A stretch of 64,000 nucleotides of DNA from Rugamonas aquatica (GTDB taxonomy: Bacteria; Pseudomonadota; Gammaproteobacteria; Burkholderiales; Burkholderiaceae_D): contig NZ_WHUG01000001.1 in assembly GCF_009380215.1 (NCBI RefSeq), positions 682,001 to 746,000 of the forward strand, given 5' to 3'. Below are positions 33,181-43,914 of this stretch, in pieces; the stretch's first letter is position 1; every line of letters begins with the position of its first letter. The position numbers and the translations under genes are program-made. The notes under the pieces were generated by a model. The model made no database searches, was not told the DNA's origin, and saw only the letters and a list, made by a program, of their open reading frames with translations.

Positions 33181-34002
33181 ATGATGCACGCCATGACACT
33201 GATAAACGACCTGCTCGCCTACCTGCCTACCTTCGCCGTCAACGTGGCGCGGCTGTGCGTATGGCTGGTGCTGCTGTCGCTGGTGTTTGTGCCGCTGGAG
33301 CGCTGGCTGGCCGTGCGCAAGGCGCATCTGCCGCGCCGCGCGCTGGCCGCCAATCTCGGCCTGTATTTTCTCAACAGCCTGCTGCCTGCGGTCATCGTCG
33401 GCATGCTGATGGCGGTGGTGGCCGCCGCAGCGCAGGCGGTGCTGCCGGCCGCCCTGCCTGCCGCAATGAGCGCGTTGCCGCTGGCGGTCAAGCTGCCGCT
33501 GTCGCTGCTGATCGCGGAGATCGGTTTCTACTGGGGCCACCGGCTGAGCCACCAGTGGCCGTGGCTGTGGCACTTCCATTCGGTGCACCACAAGCCGGAG
33601 CACCTGTACTTCCTGATTAACACGCATGCACATCCGGTCGACATGGTCGTCACCCGCTTGTTCGGCATGACGCCGCTGTACATCCTGGGCTTGGCCGGCG
33701 CCAGTGCGGGCGGCAGCGCCACGCCGGCGCTGGTGATCGTCATCGGCACGATATGGGGATTCTTCATCCATTCGAATCTGCGCGTACGCCTTGGTCCGCT
33801 GGAATCGATCATCGCCACGCCGGCCTTCCATCACTGGCATCACACCAGTGTCGCACCGCTGGACCGCAATTTTTCGTCGACGCTGCCCTTCTTCGACCGG
33901 GTATTCGGCACCTGGCATCTGCCGGACAGCTGGCCGGCGGCGTACGGACTCGCCGAACCAGCCGCCAGCGCGCCGCCCCAGCCGGCTACAACGACGCCTT
34001 GA
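33181..34002 (+). CDS. Sterol desaturase/fatty-acid hydroxylase family protein
   Basis: A 273-residue membrane protein with the three histidine clusters of the di-iron hydroxylase family: HRLSH, HFHSVHH and HHWHH, plus an extra NTHAHP. These enzymes hydroxylate or desaturate lipids in the membrane. Several ATGs occur near the 5' end (33181, 33184, 33193). A -10-like TATGAT (33180-33185) ends seven bases before 33193, so a leaderless start there (269 residues) is possible. The last 17 bases overlap the convergent GMC gene. Lipid substrate unknown. Confidence 0.85.
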   Translation: MMHAMTLINDLLAYLPTFAVNVARLCVWLVLLSLVFVPLERWLAVRKAHLPRRALAANLGLYFLNSLLPAVIVGMLMAVVAAAAQAVLPAALPAAMSALPLAVKLPLSLLIAEIGFYWGHRLSHQWPWLWHFHSVHHKPEHLYFLINTHAHPVDMVVTRLFGMTPLYILGLAGASAGGSATPALVIVIGTIWGFFIHSNLRVRLGPLESIIATPAFHHWHHTSVAPLDRNFSSTLPFFDRVFGTWHLPDSWPAAYGLAEPAASAPPQPATTTP

Positions 34003-35524
34003 TGGTGTCGGCCAGCTTCTCGGCCATCATGATGACGGTCGGGTTCAGGTTAATCAGCGGGATCTCGGGGAAGATCGACGCATCGATCACCCGCAAGCCC
34101 TGCACGCCGTAGACGCGGCCCTGCTCATCCACCACGGCGCGCGGGTCGTCCGGCAAGCCCATCGGCGCGGTCGAGCACGGGTGCTGCAGCGTACCGACGC
34201 CTTGCGCCAGCGCGCTTCGTATCTCGGCGTCGCTGTCGCCGACGGCGGGACCGGGATATATTTCCTCCACGATCATGCTCTTCAGCGGTTCCGTCGCGGC
34301 CAGCTTGCGGGCCAGGCGGAAGCACTCCACCATGCGCGCCATGTCGTCCTCGCTGGTCAGATGGTTCAGCTCGATCAGCGGTGCGGCCAGCGGATCGCGG
34401 CTTTGCAGGCGGATGCAGCCCTCGGACGTGCAGTGCATCAGCTCCAGCCCCAGCGAAAACGCCACGCCCGTCGGGCTGCTGGCCGGATCGAGCAGGTGCG
34501 ATGGCGAGATGCCGATATCGAGTTCCTGCTTCGATCCCGCCAGCGACGAGTTGGTCCACAACTGGGCGCCGACCACCGGATGTTCCTGGCCTTTCAGCGC
34601 TTCCTTCCCGCTGAAGTTCATCCAGTAGAACGCATGGTCGAGCAGGCGCACGCCTACCGGCGCATCCTTCACCACGGGAATATCCAAGGCTTCCAGATCG
34701 GCTTTCGGCCCAATGCCCGAGCGCAGCAGGAGCGCCGCCGAGCCGTACGAACCCGCGCTGAGGATGACTTCCCTGCCCCGCACCACGCGGCCGTCGGCCA
34801 GCAGCACCGATTGCACCTTGCCGTCTTCGATCAGCAGCCGGTCGATCAGGCTGCCGTCCAGTATGCTGAGATTGGAGCGGGCGCGCACGGCGCGGCTCAA
34901 GTACACCATGCCGGTGTTGACGCGCACGCCGTTGACGATGTTCATCGGATTGGGACCGGCGCCGTTGTTGGCCTCCGGGTTGTTGAAGTCGTCGACGCGA
35001 TTCGCGCCCAGCTCCCAGCACGCCTCCACCATCGCCCGCTGCACCGGCGTGATGTAGTCCATGCTCATCTGGTGGATAGGCAGCGGGCCGCTGCGGCCAT
35101 GCCAGCGCTCGTCGCCATGCGGCGCGCTTTCCATTTTTTTGTAGTACGGCAGCACCTCTTCGAAGCTCCAGCCCTTCAAGCCTTTGGCGGCGTAGCGGGC
35201 GAAGTCGAAAGGCAAGGCCCGGCATGCGACCGCACCATTGATGGCGGAGCTGCCGCCGAGTACCTTGCCGCGCGGCGCATAGACCGGTTCGGCCTGCTCC
35301 ACCGGCTGCGCGTGGTAGCCCCATTCATAGCGCGGGTCGCCCTTGGCGGCGATGATGTTGCTGCTGTAGATCTCTTCCGGATAGGCATCGGGATCGAAGG
35401 CGCGGCCGGCTTCGACCAGCAGAACCTGATGCCGTCCGTCTTCGGACAAACGGTTGGCCAGCACGGCGCCGGCCGAGCCGCCGCCCAAGATAAGAAAATC
35501 AAAAACTTTGCTGTGTACGGTCAT
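33986..35524 (-). CDS. GMC-family FAD oxidoreductase (choline/alcohol dehydrogenase-like)
   Basis: A 512-residue glucose-methanol-choline oxidoreductase. The FAD-binding motif FLILGGGSAGAVLANRLSED is near the N-terminus, GKVLGGSSAINGAV is the second GMC signature, and the C-terminal domain has LQHPCSTAPMG and INLNPTVIMMAEK with the catalytic His/Asn positions. It oxidises alcohols to aldehydes; the substrate is not predictable. It follows the zinc alcohol dehydrogenase gene by seven bases, so both probably act in one alcohol-oxidation route. Confidence 0.9.
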   Translation of the reverse strand: MTVHSKVFDFLILGGGSAGAVLANRLSEDGRHQVLLVEAGRAFDPDAYPEEIYSSNIIAAKGDPRYEWGYHAQPVEQAEPVYAPRGKVLGGSSAINGAVACRALPFDFARYAAKGLKGWSFEEVLPYYKKMESAPHGDERWHGRSGPLPIHQMSMDYITPVQRAMVEACWELGANRVDDFNNPEANNGAGPNPMNIVNGVRVNTGMVYLSRAVRARSNLSILDGSLIDRLLIEDGKVQSVLLADGRVVRGREVILSAGSYGSAALLLRSGIGPKADLEALDIPVVKDAPVGVRLLDHAFYWMNFSGKEALKGQEHPVVGAQLWTNSSLAGSKQELDIGISPSHLLDPASSPTGVAFSLGLELMHCTSEGCIRLQSRDPLAAPLIELNHLTSEDDMARMVECFRLARKLAATEPLKSMIVEEIYPGPAVGDSDAEIRSALAQGVGTLQHPCSTAPMGLPDDPRAVVDEQGRVYGVQGLRVIDASIFPEIPLINLNPTVIMMAEKLADTIKASL

Positions 35525-35531
35525 GGTATTC

Positions 35532-36656
35532 CTAGGTTGATGTGGCGTCCGGGTGCGGCATGACGACGATGGCTTTCACGACGGCGCCAGAGATGCCGTC
35601 CTCGATAGCCTGATTGATGTCGGCCAGCGGATACAGGCGGGAGATCTTTTCCAGCGGCAGCAAGCCCTGGCGATAGAACTCGACCAGGCGCGGGATGAAC
35701 TGCGACGGCAGGCAATCGCCCATCACGCTGCCCCGCACCGTGCGGCCGCGCAGCAGCTGCCAGGCGTCGAATTCCACCACGCTGCCCTGCGGCAGCACGC
35801 CGGTCATCACACAGGTGCCGCGTTCGCGTATCGCCGTCAGCGCGGTACTGATTACGCTTTTCACGCCGCTCGATTCGAAGGCGTTGTGCGCGCCCAGGCC
35901 GTCCGTCAAGGAACGGACTTCAGCGGCCACGTCGACACCGGCGGCAGCCAGGATGGTGTCGGTAGCGCCCAGTTCGCGCGCCAGCGCCAGCCGCTCCGGC
36001 TTGTTGTCGACCACGATGCGGCGGCTGCACCCGACGATCTTGCTGGCCATCAGCGCGCTCAAGCCCACCGTGCCGGCGCCGAAGATCACGATGCTGGTGC
36101 CGGCCTCCGGCTTCAGCGTGTTGATGACGCCGCCCGCGCCGGTCATCACACCGCAGGCAAGCGGCCCCAGCCAACGGAGATCCACATCATCCGCCACCTT
36201 GACCAGCGAACTCTGGTGCGCCACCGTGAAGCTGGCGTGCGACGATTGCGAGAAGAAATGGCTGTGCACATGCTCGCCGCGCTCATGCATGCAGACCGAG
36301 CCGTCCGGGCGCGAGCCCATGAAGTTCAGCGGCACGTGCTGCACGCAATAGGCCGGCAGCCCGACCTGGCAGGACGGGCACACGCCGCACGAACCCATCG
36401 ACATCACCACGTGGTCGCCCGGCGCGAACTGGCGCACCAGCCGGCCCGCGCGCACAACCACGCCGCTGCCCTCATGGCCCAGCACGACCGGCGTGGGCGT
36501 GGGCAGGTAGCCGTCGCGCACATCGATATCGGTGCGGCAGATGCCGCTGGCCACAACGCGAACCAGCACTTCGTCATCGCGCGGCTCGTCCAGTTCCAAC
36601 GCCGTCACGGCCAGCGCCTGTTTGGCGCCGCGTGCCAGTGCTGCGGTAATTTTCAT
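35532..36656 (-). CDS. Zinc-dependent, NAD-linked alcohol dehydrogenase
   Basis: A 374-residue medium-chain dehydrogenase. Catalytic zinc ligands are in SGICRTDIDVRDG and GHEGSG; the structural zinc loop is CGVCPSCQVGLPAYC (C-x2-C-x2-C-x7-C). The cofactor site is IFGAGTVGLSALM, followed by RIVVDNKPERLALA, whose Asp favours NAD. It resembles aryl/benzyl alcohol dehydrogenases. The ATG at 36656 is preceded by a GGGGGA stretch and starts the family domain (MKITAALARGAKQ); earlier codons would add an unrelated extension. First gene of a pair with the GMC oxidoreductase. Confidence 0.9.
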   Translation of the reverse strand: MKITAALARGAKQALAVTALELDEPRDDEVLVRVVASGICRTDIDVRDGYLPTPTPVVLGHEGSGVVVRAGRLVRQFAPGDHVVMSMGSCGVCPSCQVGLPAYCVQHVPLNFMGSRPDGSVCMHERGEHVHSHFFSQSSHASFTVAHQSSLVKVADDVDLRWLGPLACGVMTGAGGVINTLKPEAGTSIVIFGAGTVGLSALMASKIVGCSRRIVVDNKPERLALARELGATDTILAAAGVDVAAEVRSLTDGLGAHNAFESSGVKSVISTALTAIRERGTCVMTGVLPQGSVVEFDAWQLLRGRTVRGSVMGDCLPSQFIPRLVEFYRQGLLPLEKISRLYPLADINQAIEDGISGAVVKAIVVMPHPDATST

Positions 36657-36762
36657 GTCAGTCCCCCGAAAAAAACCGCAGTCTACGATCCGGCAAGGCA
36701 CACAACTAGACCATGAAAACGGGCAGCACCTTCCCATCCTGCGAACCAGCACCAACCTTCGC

Positions 36763-36768
36763 TATAAT
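36763..36768 (+). promoter_or_regulatory. -10 element for the small outer-membrane protein gene
   Basis: A perfect TATAAT lies 32 bases before the ATG at 36801. No good -35 is seen at 16-18 bases spacing (TGCGAA at 17). Confidence 0.4.
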
Positions 36769-36800
36769 CCATCGTCCCAACATGACGAAGAAAGCTTCGG

Positions 36801-37292
36801 ATGATAAAAAGTTTGCGTATAGCCGGCGCCCTGCTGCTGGCCGGCCTGTCGGCTGGAGCGATGGCCGACACCTTCGAGACCATCGAATCGGCGCCGCTGA
36901 AGGAAGTGTGGCTGAACGGCGGTTTCTACTCCTACCACTTCCAGCGCGACAAGGGCCTGAACGACAGCAACCCCGGCCTGGGCGGCGAGTACCGTTTCTC
37001 GACGGTGGCGTCGGCCACGGCGGGCCGTTTCTACAATAGCGACCGGGCTTACTCGAACTATGTGGGCGTGTACTACCAGCCGTGGAAGGTCGGGCCGGTG
37101 AGGTTGGGCGCGGTGGCGGGCGGCTTCAGCGGCTACCCCAAGATGCGCGATGGCGGATGGTTTCTGGCGGCCATCCCGACCGCCAGCTTCGAATACAAGA
37201 GCGTAGGCGTCAATGTCGCCATAGTGCCGACCTATAAGGACCGGCTCTATGGCGCCATTTCCGTTCAGCTCAAACTGAAAGTCTTCGACTGA
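36801..37292 (+). CDS. Small predicted outer-membrane beta-barrel protein
   Basis: A 163-residue protein with a signal peptide (RIAGALLLAGLSAGAMA) and then alternating amphipathic strands with many aromatics (VWLNGGFYSYHFQR, YSNYVGVYYQPW, VRLGAVAGGFSGYP, GGWFLAAIPTASFEYKS, VNVAIVPTYKDRLYGAISVQLKLKVF), consistent with an eight-stranded barrel. The size is in the range of PagP/PagL lipid A enzymes, but I cannot confirm their catalytic residues. Its stop is directly adjacent to the stop of the convergent EF-G gene. Confidence 0.65.
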   Translation: MIKSLRIAGALLLAGLSAGAMADTFETIESAPLKEVWLNGGFYSYHFQRDKGLNDSNPGLGGEYRFSTVASATAGRFYNSDRAYSNYVGVYYQPWKVGPVRLGAVAGGFSGYPKMRDGGWFLAAIPTASFEYKSVGVNVAIVPTYKDRLYGAISVQLKLKVFD

Positions 37293-39404
<2,112 letters not shown>

Positions 39405-39545
39405 CATTCTCTCCTTGTTGCAGTTGTCATGCAGGAAGTCGTAGATATGGCGCATGCGATGGAATTCAAGCCCAGCCGTGCGACATGACTGACGGCAATT
39501 ACTGTAGTCTGTAGAATAATTACTAAGTTTACCTGAAAGTTCCAC

Positions 39546-40673
39546 ATGACCGTGCCGACAAAAACCGTTCTTCTCCTCTCCTTAGGCATAGCGCCGGCTA
39601 TGGCATGGGCCCAGCAGGCATCCGATCTGGAACTGCGCATCGAACGCTGCTCCGTCCTGGGCGACGCCAGCGCCCGCCTGGCCTGCTACGACAGCCTGGC
39701 CAAGGCCGGCCCCGCGCTGCAAGCCGCTGGCGGCGCCGCGGTCGGCGTACCCGACGTCGGCAAGGACAGCAAGCTCGCCGTCGCCCTGACGCTGCCGTCG
39801 AGCACCCAGCCTGCGGAGCCGCCCACGCCGCCGGTGCTGCCGGCCAAGGTCGCGGCGCTGACCACGATCCCGCCGGAAGACACCGTCTCGCGCATGGTGC
39901 AATGGTGGGAGCTGGACCGCTCGGCCAAGCGCGGCGTGTTCAACTTCCGCCCGCACCGCGACACTTATCTGCTGCTGGGTAATTACAGCACAAGTTCCAA
40001 TGATGCGCCTTTTGAGGACTTCACGCCTGCCGGCATCAAGTCGAAACACGTGGAGTTGACGTATCAGCTCAGCTTCAAGATGAAACTGATCGAACAGGTG
40101 CTTAAATCGCCGGTCGATCTGTGGTTCGGCTACACGCAGAACAGCTTCTGGCAAGCCTACAACCGCGCGGCATCGAGCCCCTTCCGCGAGACCAACTACC
40201 AGCCCGAGCTGATGCTGACCACGCCGCTGAACATCGACCTCGGCAGCGCGCTCGACGTGCGTTACCTGACGCTGGGGATGGTGCACCAGTCCAACGGCCA
40301 GACCTCGACGCTGTCGCGCAGCTGGAACCGGGTGTATGCGGAGGTGGGCGCGGAGCACGGCAAGTTCGCCGCGCAGTTCCGCCTGTGGAAGCGGCTGGAC
40401 AACGCCCGCTCGGACAACGACAACATCGACATCACCGACTACCTGGGCCATGGCGATCTCAACCTCAGCTACCGCAACAACGGCCATGAATTCTCGCTGA
40501 TGGCGCGGCGTAATTTCTCCAAGCGCCACGGCGCGCTGCAAGCCGGCTGGGCCTTCCCGGTAGTGGCGAATCTGAAAGGCTATGTGCAAGCCTTCAGCGG
40601 CTACGGCCAAAGCCTGATCGACTACAACTACTCGCAAAAGTCCGTGGGCGCCGGCTTCCTGGTCGACTTCTAA
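39546..40673 (+). CDS. pldA: Outer-membrane phospholipase A (OMPLA)
   Basis: A 375-residue outer-membrane enzyme that hydrolyses phospholipids at the outer leaflet. The signal peptide ends AMAWA. The catalytic motif is VHQSNGQT with H247 and S249, preceded by the family segment [14 protein letters not shown] and [12 protein letters not shown]. An N-terminal extension with two cysteines ([21 protein letters not shown]) precedes the barrel, longer than in E. coli PldA (about 290 residues). The protein ends in AGFLVDF, a normal barrel terminus. A terminator follows the gene. Confidence 0.9.
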   Translation: MTVPTKTVLLLSLGIAPAMAWAQQASDLELRIERCSVLGDASARLACYDSLAKAGPALQAAGGAAVGVPDVGKDSKLAVALTLPSSTQPAEPPTPPVLPAKVAALTTIPPEDTVSRMVQWWELDRSAKRGVFNFRPHRDTYLLLGNYSTSSNDAPFEDFTPAGIKSKHVELTYQLSFKMKLIEQVLKSPVDLWFGYTQNSFWQAYNRAASSPFRETNYQPELMLTTPLNIDLGSALDVRYLTLGMVHQSNGQTSTLSRSWNRVYAEVGAEHGKFAAQFRLWKRLDNARSDNDNIDITDYLGHGDLNLSYRNNGHEFSLMARRNFSKRHGALQAGWAFPVVANLKGYVQAFSGYGQSLIDYNYSQKSVGAGFLVDF

Positions 40674-40686
40674 CCCCGCACACAGT

Positions 40687-40716
40687 CCCTGTCACCCATT
40701 GACAGGGATGTTTTTT
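40687..40716 (+). terminator. Rho-independent terminator of pldA
   Basis: CCCTGTCA (40687-40694) pairs with TGACAGGG (40700-40707) around a five-base loop, followed by ATG and six T. The descending arm contains a perfect TTGACA that also fits as the -35 of the next gene. Confidence 0.8.
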
Positions 40717-40727
40717 CAGTTTAATTT
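40699..40727 (+). promoter_or_regulatory. Sigma-70 promoter of the ArsR-type gene
   Basis: A perfect -35 TTGACA (40699-40704) is followed by TAATTT at 17-base spacing (40722-40727) or TTTAAT at 15 (40720-40725). Either places transcription start at or within a few bases of the ATG at 40734, with no room for a ribosome-binding site. Confidence 0.6.
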
Positions 40728-40743
40728 AACCTTATGGTTAAAT
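40724..40743. promoter_or_regulatory. Perfect inverted repeat over the ArsR-type start codon
   Basis: ATTTAACC-TTAT-GGTTAAAT is a perfect 8-bp dyad overlapping the -10 and the ATG (40734). Position and symmetry suit the operator of an autoregulating ArsR/SmtB-type repressor. Confidence 0.65.
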
Positions 40744-41090
40744 ACGAAACTCAGCTGGATGCGATTTTCACGGCGCTGGCCCACCCTGTCCGGCGGGCCA
40801 TGCTGGCGCGCCTGGGCACGGGCGATGCGACGGTGGGCGAGCTTGCCCAGCCGTTCGACATGTCCATGCCGGCCGTGACCAAGCACCTGAAAGTGCTGGA
40901 AAGAGCCAAGTTGATAAGCCGCGGCAAAAACGCCCAATGGCGGCCCTGCCGTCTGGAGAAAGCGCCTTTTGAAACGGCATCGGGTTGGATTGATGAGCAG
41001 CGCAGCATCTGGGAGTCCCGTCTGGACCGCCTGGAAGACTACCTGCATACCTTGGAAAAAGAGAAAGGACCAAGCAATGACAACGAGTGA
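40734..41090 (+). CDS. ArsR-family winged-helix repressor
   Basis: A 118-residue ArsR/SmtB-type regulator: IFTALAHPVRRAMLARLGTG, recognition region MSMPAVTKHLKVLERAKLISRG and the C-terminal helix. There are no metal-binding Cys/His clusters (no ELCVCDL), so this is the metal-independent subgroup paired with AHSA1/SRPBCC proteins. No Shine-Dalgarno is seen and the promoter points to a leaderless mRNA. The following SRPBCC gene starts 14 bases before its stop. Confidence 0.9.
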   Translation: MVKYETQLDAIFTALAHPVRRAMLARLGTGDATVGELAQPFDMSMPAVTKHLKVLERAKLISRGKNAQWRPCRLEKAPFETASGWIDEQRSIWESRLDRLEDYLHTLEKEKGPSNDNE

Positions 41091-41535
41091 ACACGAACGC
41101 GAATTAGTGTTGCAGCGAGAATTGCCTTTTACCCGCGAGCTGATCTGGAAAGCCATGACCGTGCCTGAGCACGTGAACCGCTGGTGGGGCCCGGACGGCT
41201 TCAGCAACGAAAAAGTGAGCATGGACTTCCGCGTCGGCGGCGCGTGGACCTTCGACATGGTTGCGCCGGACGGCACCCGCTACCCCAACCGCTCGATATT
41301 CAAGGAAATCACGCCGCCGTCCAAGCTGGTGTACGACCACGGCGACGGCGAGCGGATCTGGTTCGAGGCCAGCATCACGCTGCAGGAAACCGCCGGCGGC
41401 ACCCTGCTCACCATGCGCCAGCTCTACCCCAACAAGGAATCGCGCGACGAGGTGGTCGAGAAGTACGGCGCCATCGAAGGCGGCAAACAACACCTGGCCA
41501 AGCTGGAAGCCTATCTCAAAGCCAACCTGGCCTGA
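41077..41535 (+). CDS. SRPBCC (AHSA1-like) ligand-binding domain protein
   Basis: A 152-residue START/Bet v1-fold protein. The ATG at 41077 gives MTTSEHERELVLQRELPFTRELIWKAMTVPEHVNRWWGPDGF, the standard AHSA1 opening, followed by GGAWTFDMVAPDGTRYPN and the C-terminal helix EGGKQHLAKLEAYLKANL. Such proteins bind hydrophobic small molecules and are commonly encoded with ArsR regulators. An AAAGGA sequence within the upstream gene serves as ribosome-binding site. It precedes a glutathione S-transferase gene by 18 bases. Confidence 0.9.
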   Translation: MTTSEHERELVLQRELPFTRELIWKAMTVPEHVNRWWGPDGFSNEKVSMDFRVGGAWTFDMVAPDGTRYPNRSIFKEITPPSKLVYDHGDGERIWFEASITLQETAGGTLLTMRQLYPNKESRDEVVEKYGAIEGGKQHLAKLEAYLKANLA

Positions 41536-41553
41536 ACAAACGGAGACTTCAAC

Positions 41554-42213
41554 ATGACACTCGCACTTTACGGGCACGCATTTTCGTCATACACGCAGAA
41601 GGTGCTGATCGCGCTATACGAAAATGACACTCCATTCGAATTCCGCAGCCTGGGGCCGGATACGCCGCAGCACTCGGCCGAATGGCAGCGGCGCTGGCCA
41701 TTGAGCAAATTCCCGCTGCTGGTGGACGGCGAGCGCAACGTCGTCGAAACCAGCATCATCATCGAGCACCTGCAGCTCAGGCATCCCGGGCCGGTGCGCC
41801 TGCTCCCTGCGGATGCCGAGGATGCGCTCGAAACGCGTTTTCTCGACCGCTTCTTCGATCTGCATGTGATGAGTCCCGTGCAGCACGCCGTGGGCGAGGC
41901 GCTGACAGGGATTGCAACCAAAAAGGAGGAAGGACTCGCCTACGCGGCAAGCAAGCTGGAGACCGCGTATGCGTGGCTGGAAGGATATCTTGTCGACCGG
42001 ACTTGGGCCACAGGCCGGGATTTCTCCATGGCCGACTGTGCCGCTGCGCCGGCGCTGTTCTACGCTGACTGGACGTTTCCGATTTCGGAGCAATATCCGC
42101 TGCTGCGCGCCTACCGTGCGCGCTTGCTGGCGCGGCCATCGTTCGCCCGCGCGGTGGACGAGGCACGGTACTTCCGGCCCTACTTTCCGCTCGGTGCGCC
42201 AGACCGCGACTGA
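41554..42213 (+). CDS. Glutathione S-transferase family protein
   Basis: A 219-residue GST with an N-terminal thioredoxin-like domain (LYGHAFSSYTQKVLIALYEN; Ser/Tyr candidates for glutathione activation), the cis-Pro/Glu-Ser-equivalent motif KFPLLVDGERNVVETSIIIEHL and an all-helical C-terminal domain with the N-capping ATGRDFSMADCAAAPAL. It is probably co-transcribed with the ArsR and SRPBCC genes, suggesting detoxification of an electrophile or hydrophobic compound. Its stop is one base from the stop of a convergent small membrane-protein gene. Confidence 0.9.
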   Translation: MTLALYGHAFSSYTQKVLIALYENDTPFEFRSLGPDTPQHSAEWQRRWPLSKFPLLVDGERNVVETSIIIEHLQLRHPGPVRLLPADAEDALETRFLDRFFDLHVMSPVQHAVGEALTGIATKKEEGLAYAASKLETAYAWLEGYLVDRTWATGRDFSMADCAAAPALFYADWTFPISEQYPLLRAYRARLLARPSFARAVDEARYFRPYFPLGAPDRD

Positions 42214-42214
42214 T

Positions 42215-42415
42215 TCAGCGGCCTGGCGAGCCGCCCAGGATGCGCGCCGGCAGCATGACGATGGCGCGCAGCACTTCGAACAAGCCGTCAACGCCGATGC
42301 CGATCAGGCGGAACGGCAACGTAATCAGCCAGAACAGCGGATAGAGTACAAGCGCCAGCAAAGCCAGCGGCCAGCAAAGGAACAGCAAAACCAGCCACAG
42401 CACAAATCCGAACAT
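42215..42415 (-). CDS. Small hydrophobic membrane protein
   Basis: A 66-residue protein (start ATG 42415, preceded by GGGAGC) that is almost wholly hydrophobic: MFGFVLWLVLLFLCWPLALL, then ALVLYPLFWLITLPFRLIGIGVDG and a basic C-terminus. Two membrane helices or one re-entrant hairpin are predicted. Function unknown. It follows a minus-strand 82-residue gene after about 130 bases that seem to hold no gene. Confidence 0.6.
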   Translation of the reverse strand: MFGFVLWLVLLFLCWPLALLALVLYPLFWLITLPFRLIGIGVDGLFEVLRAIVMLPARILGGSPGR

Positions 42416-42547
42416 GAGATGCTCCCGATGCAGTTGATGCGTTGTCAATGCTGTCACTTTAGTGCGGCTGGTCTCCGGCGGCAATTCTCATGCGACCAAC
42501 TGCAGAAACACTGCGGTCAAGCGCATGAAACGGCGGATGAATGGGGA

Positions 42548-42796
42548 TTACTGGCCGACGCAGATGATCTTGGTGACGTACTCGTGGGCGTTCGGTTTCT
42601 TCTTGGCGGCCCAGGCGATGGCCTCGTTGGCCTGCTCGATGGTCAACACCGAGGCTTTTTCCTTCGACTTGATGAAGGAAACGCCTTCAAACACGCCTTC
42701 CTTGCTGCGCATGACTTTGGCAAAGACAGGGGGTTTCTGGTCGCCGTCGGCGATCTTGTTCTGCTGGATGAGGTAGCGTTGGTCGTTCTGTTCCAT
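42548..42796 (-). CDS. Small hypothetical protein (82 residues)
   Basis: A soluble, charged protein (MEQNDQRYLIQQNKIADGDQ...EQANEAIAWAAKKKPNAHEYVTKIICVGQ) with alternating strand/helix character. Composition and codon use resemble neighbouring genes, which supports it being real. I recognise no family. It lies 59 bases downstream of the methyltransferase gene on the same strand and could share its transcript. Confidence 0.6.
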   Translation of the reverse strand: MEQNDQRYLIQQNKIADGDQKPPVFAKVMRSKEGVFEGVSFIKSKEKASVLTIEQANEAIAWAAKKKPNAHEYVTKIICVGQ

Positions 42797-42855
42797 ATAT
42801 TTCTTTCTGCAAAAGACGAAATATACGCTTCAGAACGACCTGCGTGAAGGGCTTT

Positions 42856-43779
42856 TTAAGCGTAGGCCGGGACGTAGCTGGCCGGTTGCAGTGCGGCTTC
42901 GTAGAGGATTTCAGCGCGCAGCGAGGCTTGCAGCGATGGAATCGAGCCGCCGGCGCGGTACTGAAAGCTCACCTGCAGCACATCGCCCTCGCGTGCCTTG
43001 ACCGGCGTGGCCAGCGGCAGCGTCATGTAGTGGTTGAGCCAGTCGATGGTGGTCGAGCGCTCGGCCACCACGGCCAGGATGTTCTTGGTGACGAAGCGCA
43101 TGGCGTTGATCTCGCCGTTGCGCTCGACCACGAACTTGCCCTGCCACGAATAGGTCAGCTCGTTAGGCTGGTTGAAATCGATGATGCTGTAGACCGCAGG
43201 CTGGGACATTTCCACGGTGCCCGGGTAGATCACGGTGGTTTCCTGGAACTGCACGATAGGCGCATAGAAACCTTCGAAATCGTATTCCTGCTGCAGCGGC
43301 TGCACGGCCATGATGACGGCTTCCGGCAGGAACACCGGCAGCGGGCCGCCGAAACGCTCGGTATAGCGGCGCTTGAACGATTCGATCACCTCCACCTGCT
43401 TCTCGCGCAGCATGCCGACATGGATCATCTCGCAGATGACGACATCGACCGGCTCCGGCGGCAGGTATTCGAAGGCGTCGGCGTGGACGACTTCGACTTT
43501 CTCGCCGTTGGGATTGAGAGCCAGCATCTTGCGGGCTTCCTTGACCATGTCGGGATTGAACTCGACGCAGTAGACCTTGGACGCCTTGGCCGCCGCGAAC
43601 CACGACAGCACGCCGGTGCCCCCACCCAGCTCCAGCACCTTGGCGCCGGGCTTGACCGCGTAGTCGATGGCCGACTTGAAGCCGTGCATACGGTTTTGAT
43701 CCATCAGCATATTGTGATGGTAGTGGACTGGAATGAATTGCCCCAGATAGCAGCTTTCAATCTCGCGTTCGTTCAGCAT
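42856..43779 (-). CDS. Class I SAM methyltransferase, PRMT-like
   Basis: A 307-residue methyltransferase. SAM-binding motif I is VLELGGGTGVLSWFAAAKAS, followed by VYCVEFNPDM and VVHADAFEYL. The VDVVICEMIHVGMLREKQVEVI segment occupies the place of the double-E loop of protein arginine methyltransferases, and a C-terminal beta-rich region follows, as in PRMTs; only one of the two PRMT acidic residues is clear. The His-rich N-terminus (VHYHHNMLMDQNRMH) also resembles PRMT helix X (YYxxMLxDxxR). Substrate unknown; arginine methylation is possible but not shown. Confidence 0.75.
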   Translation of the reverse strand: MLNEREIESCYLGQFIPVHYHHNMLMDQNRMHGFKSAIDYAVKPGAKVLELGGGTGVLSWFAAAKASKVYCVEFNPDMVKEARKMLALNPNGEKVEVVHADAFEYLPPEPVDVVICEMIHVGMLREKQVEVIESFKRRYTERFGGPLPVFLPEAVIMAVQPLQQEYDFEGFYAPIVQFQETTVIYPGTVEMSQPAVYSIIDFNQPNELTYSWQGKFVVERNGEINAMRFVTKNILAVVAERSTTIDWLNHYMTLPLATPVKAREGDVLQVSFQYRAGGSIPSLQASLRAEILYEAALQPASYVPAYA

Positions 43780-43829
43780 GGGTATCCTTGGTTAATGAGC
43801 ATTGTGTCTGGAGGCAATGCACTGGAACC

Positions 43830-43857
43830 ATTATCGTTAACAATGTCGACGATCCAA
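43830..43857 (-). promoter_or_regulatory. Candidate promoter of the PRMT-like gene
   Basis: On the minus strand, TTGGAT (43852-43857) and GATAAT (43830-43835) are 16 bases apart. The -35 overlaps a perfect 12-bp palindrome, TCCAAGCTTGGA (43853-43864). Confidence 0.3.
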
Positions 43858-43914
43858 GCTTGGAACTGCGCGCCAAAAACCCACCAATTCCGGCGTTGTC
43901 AATTGAGCATGCCG

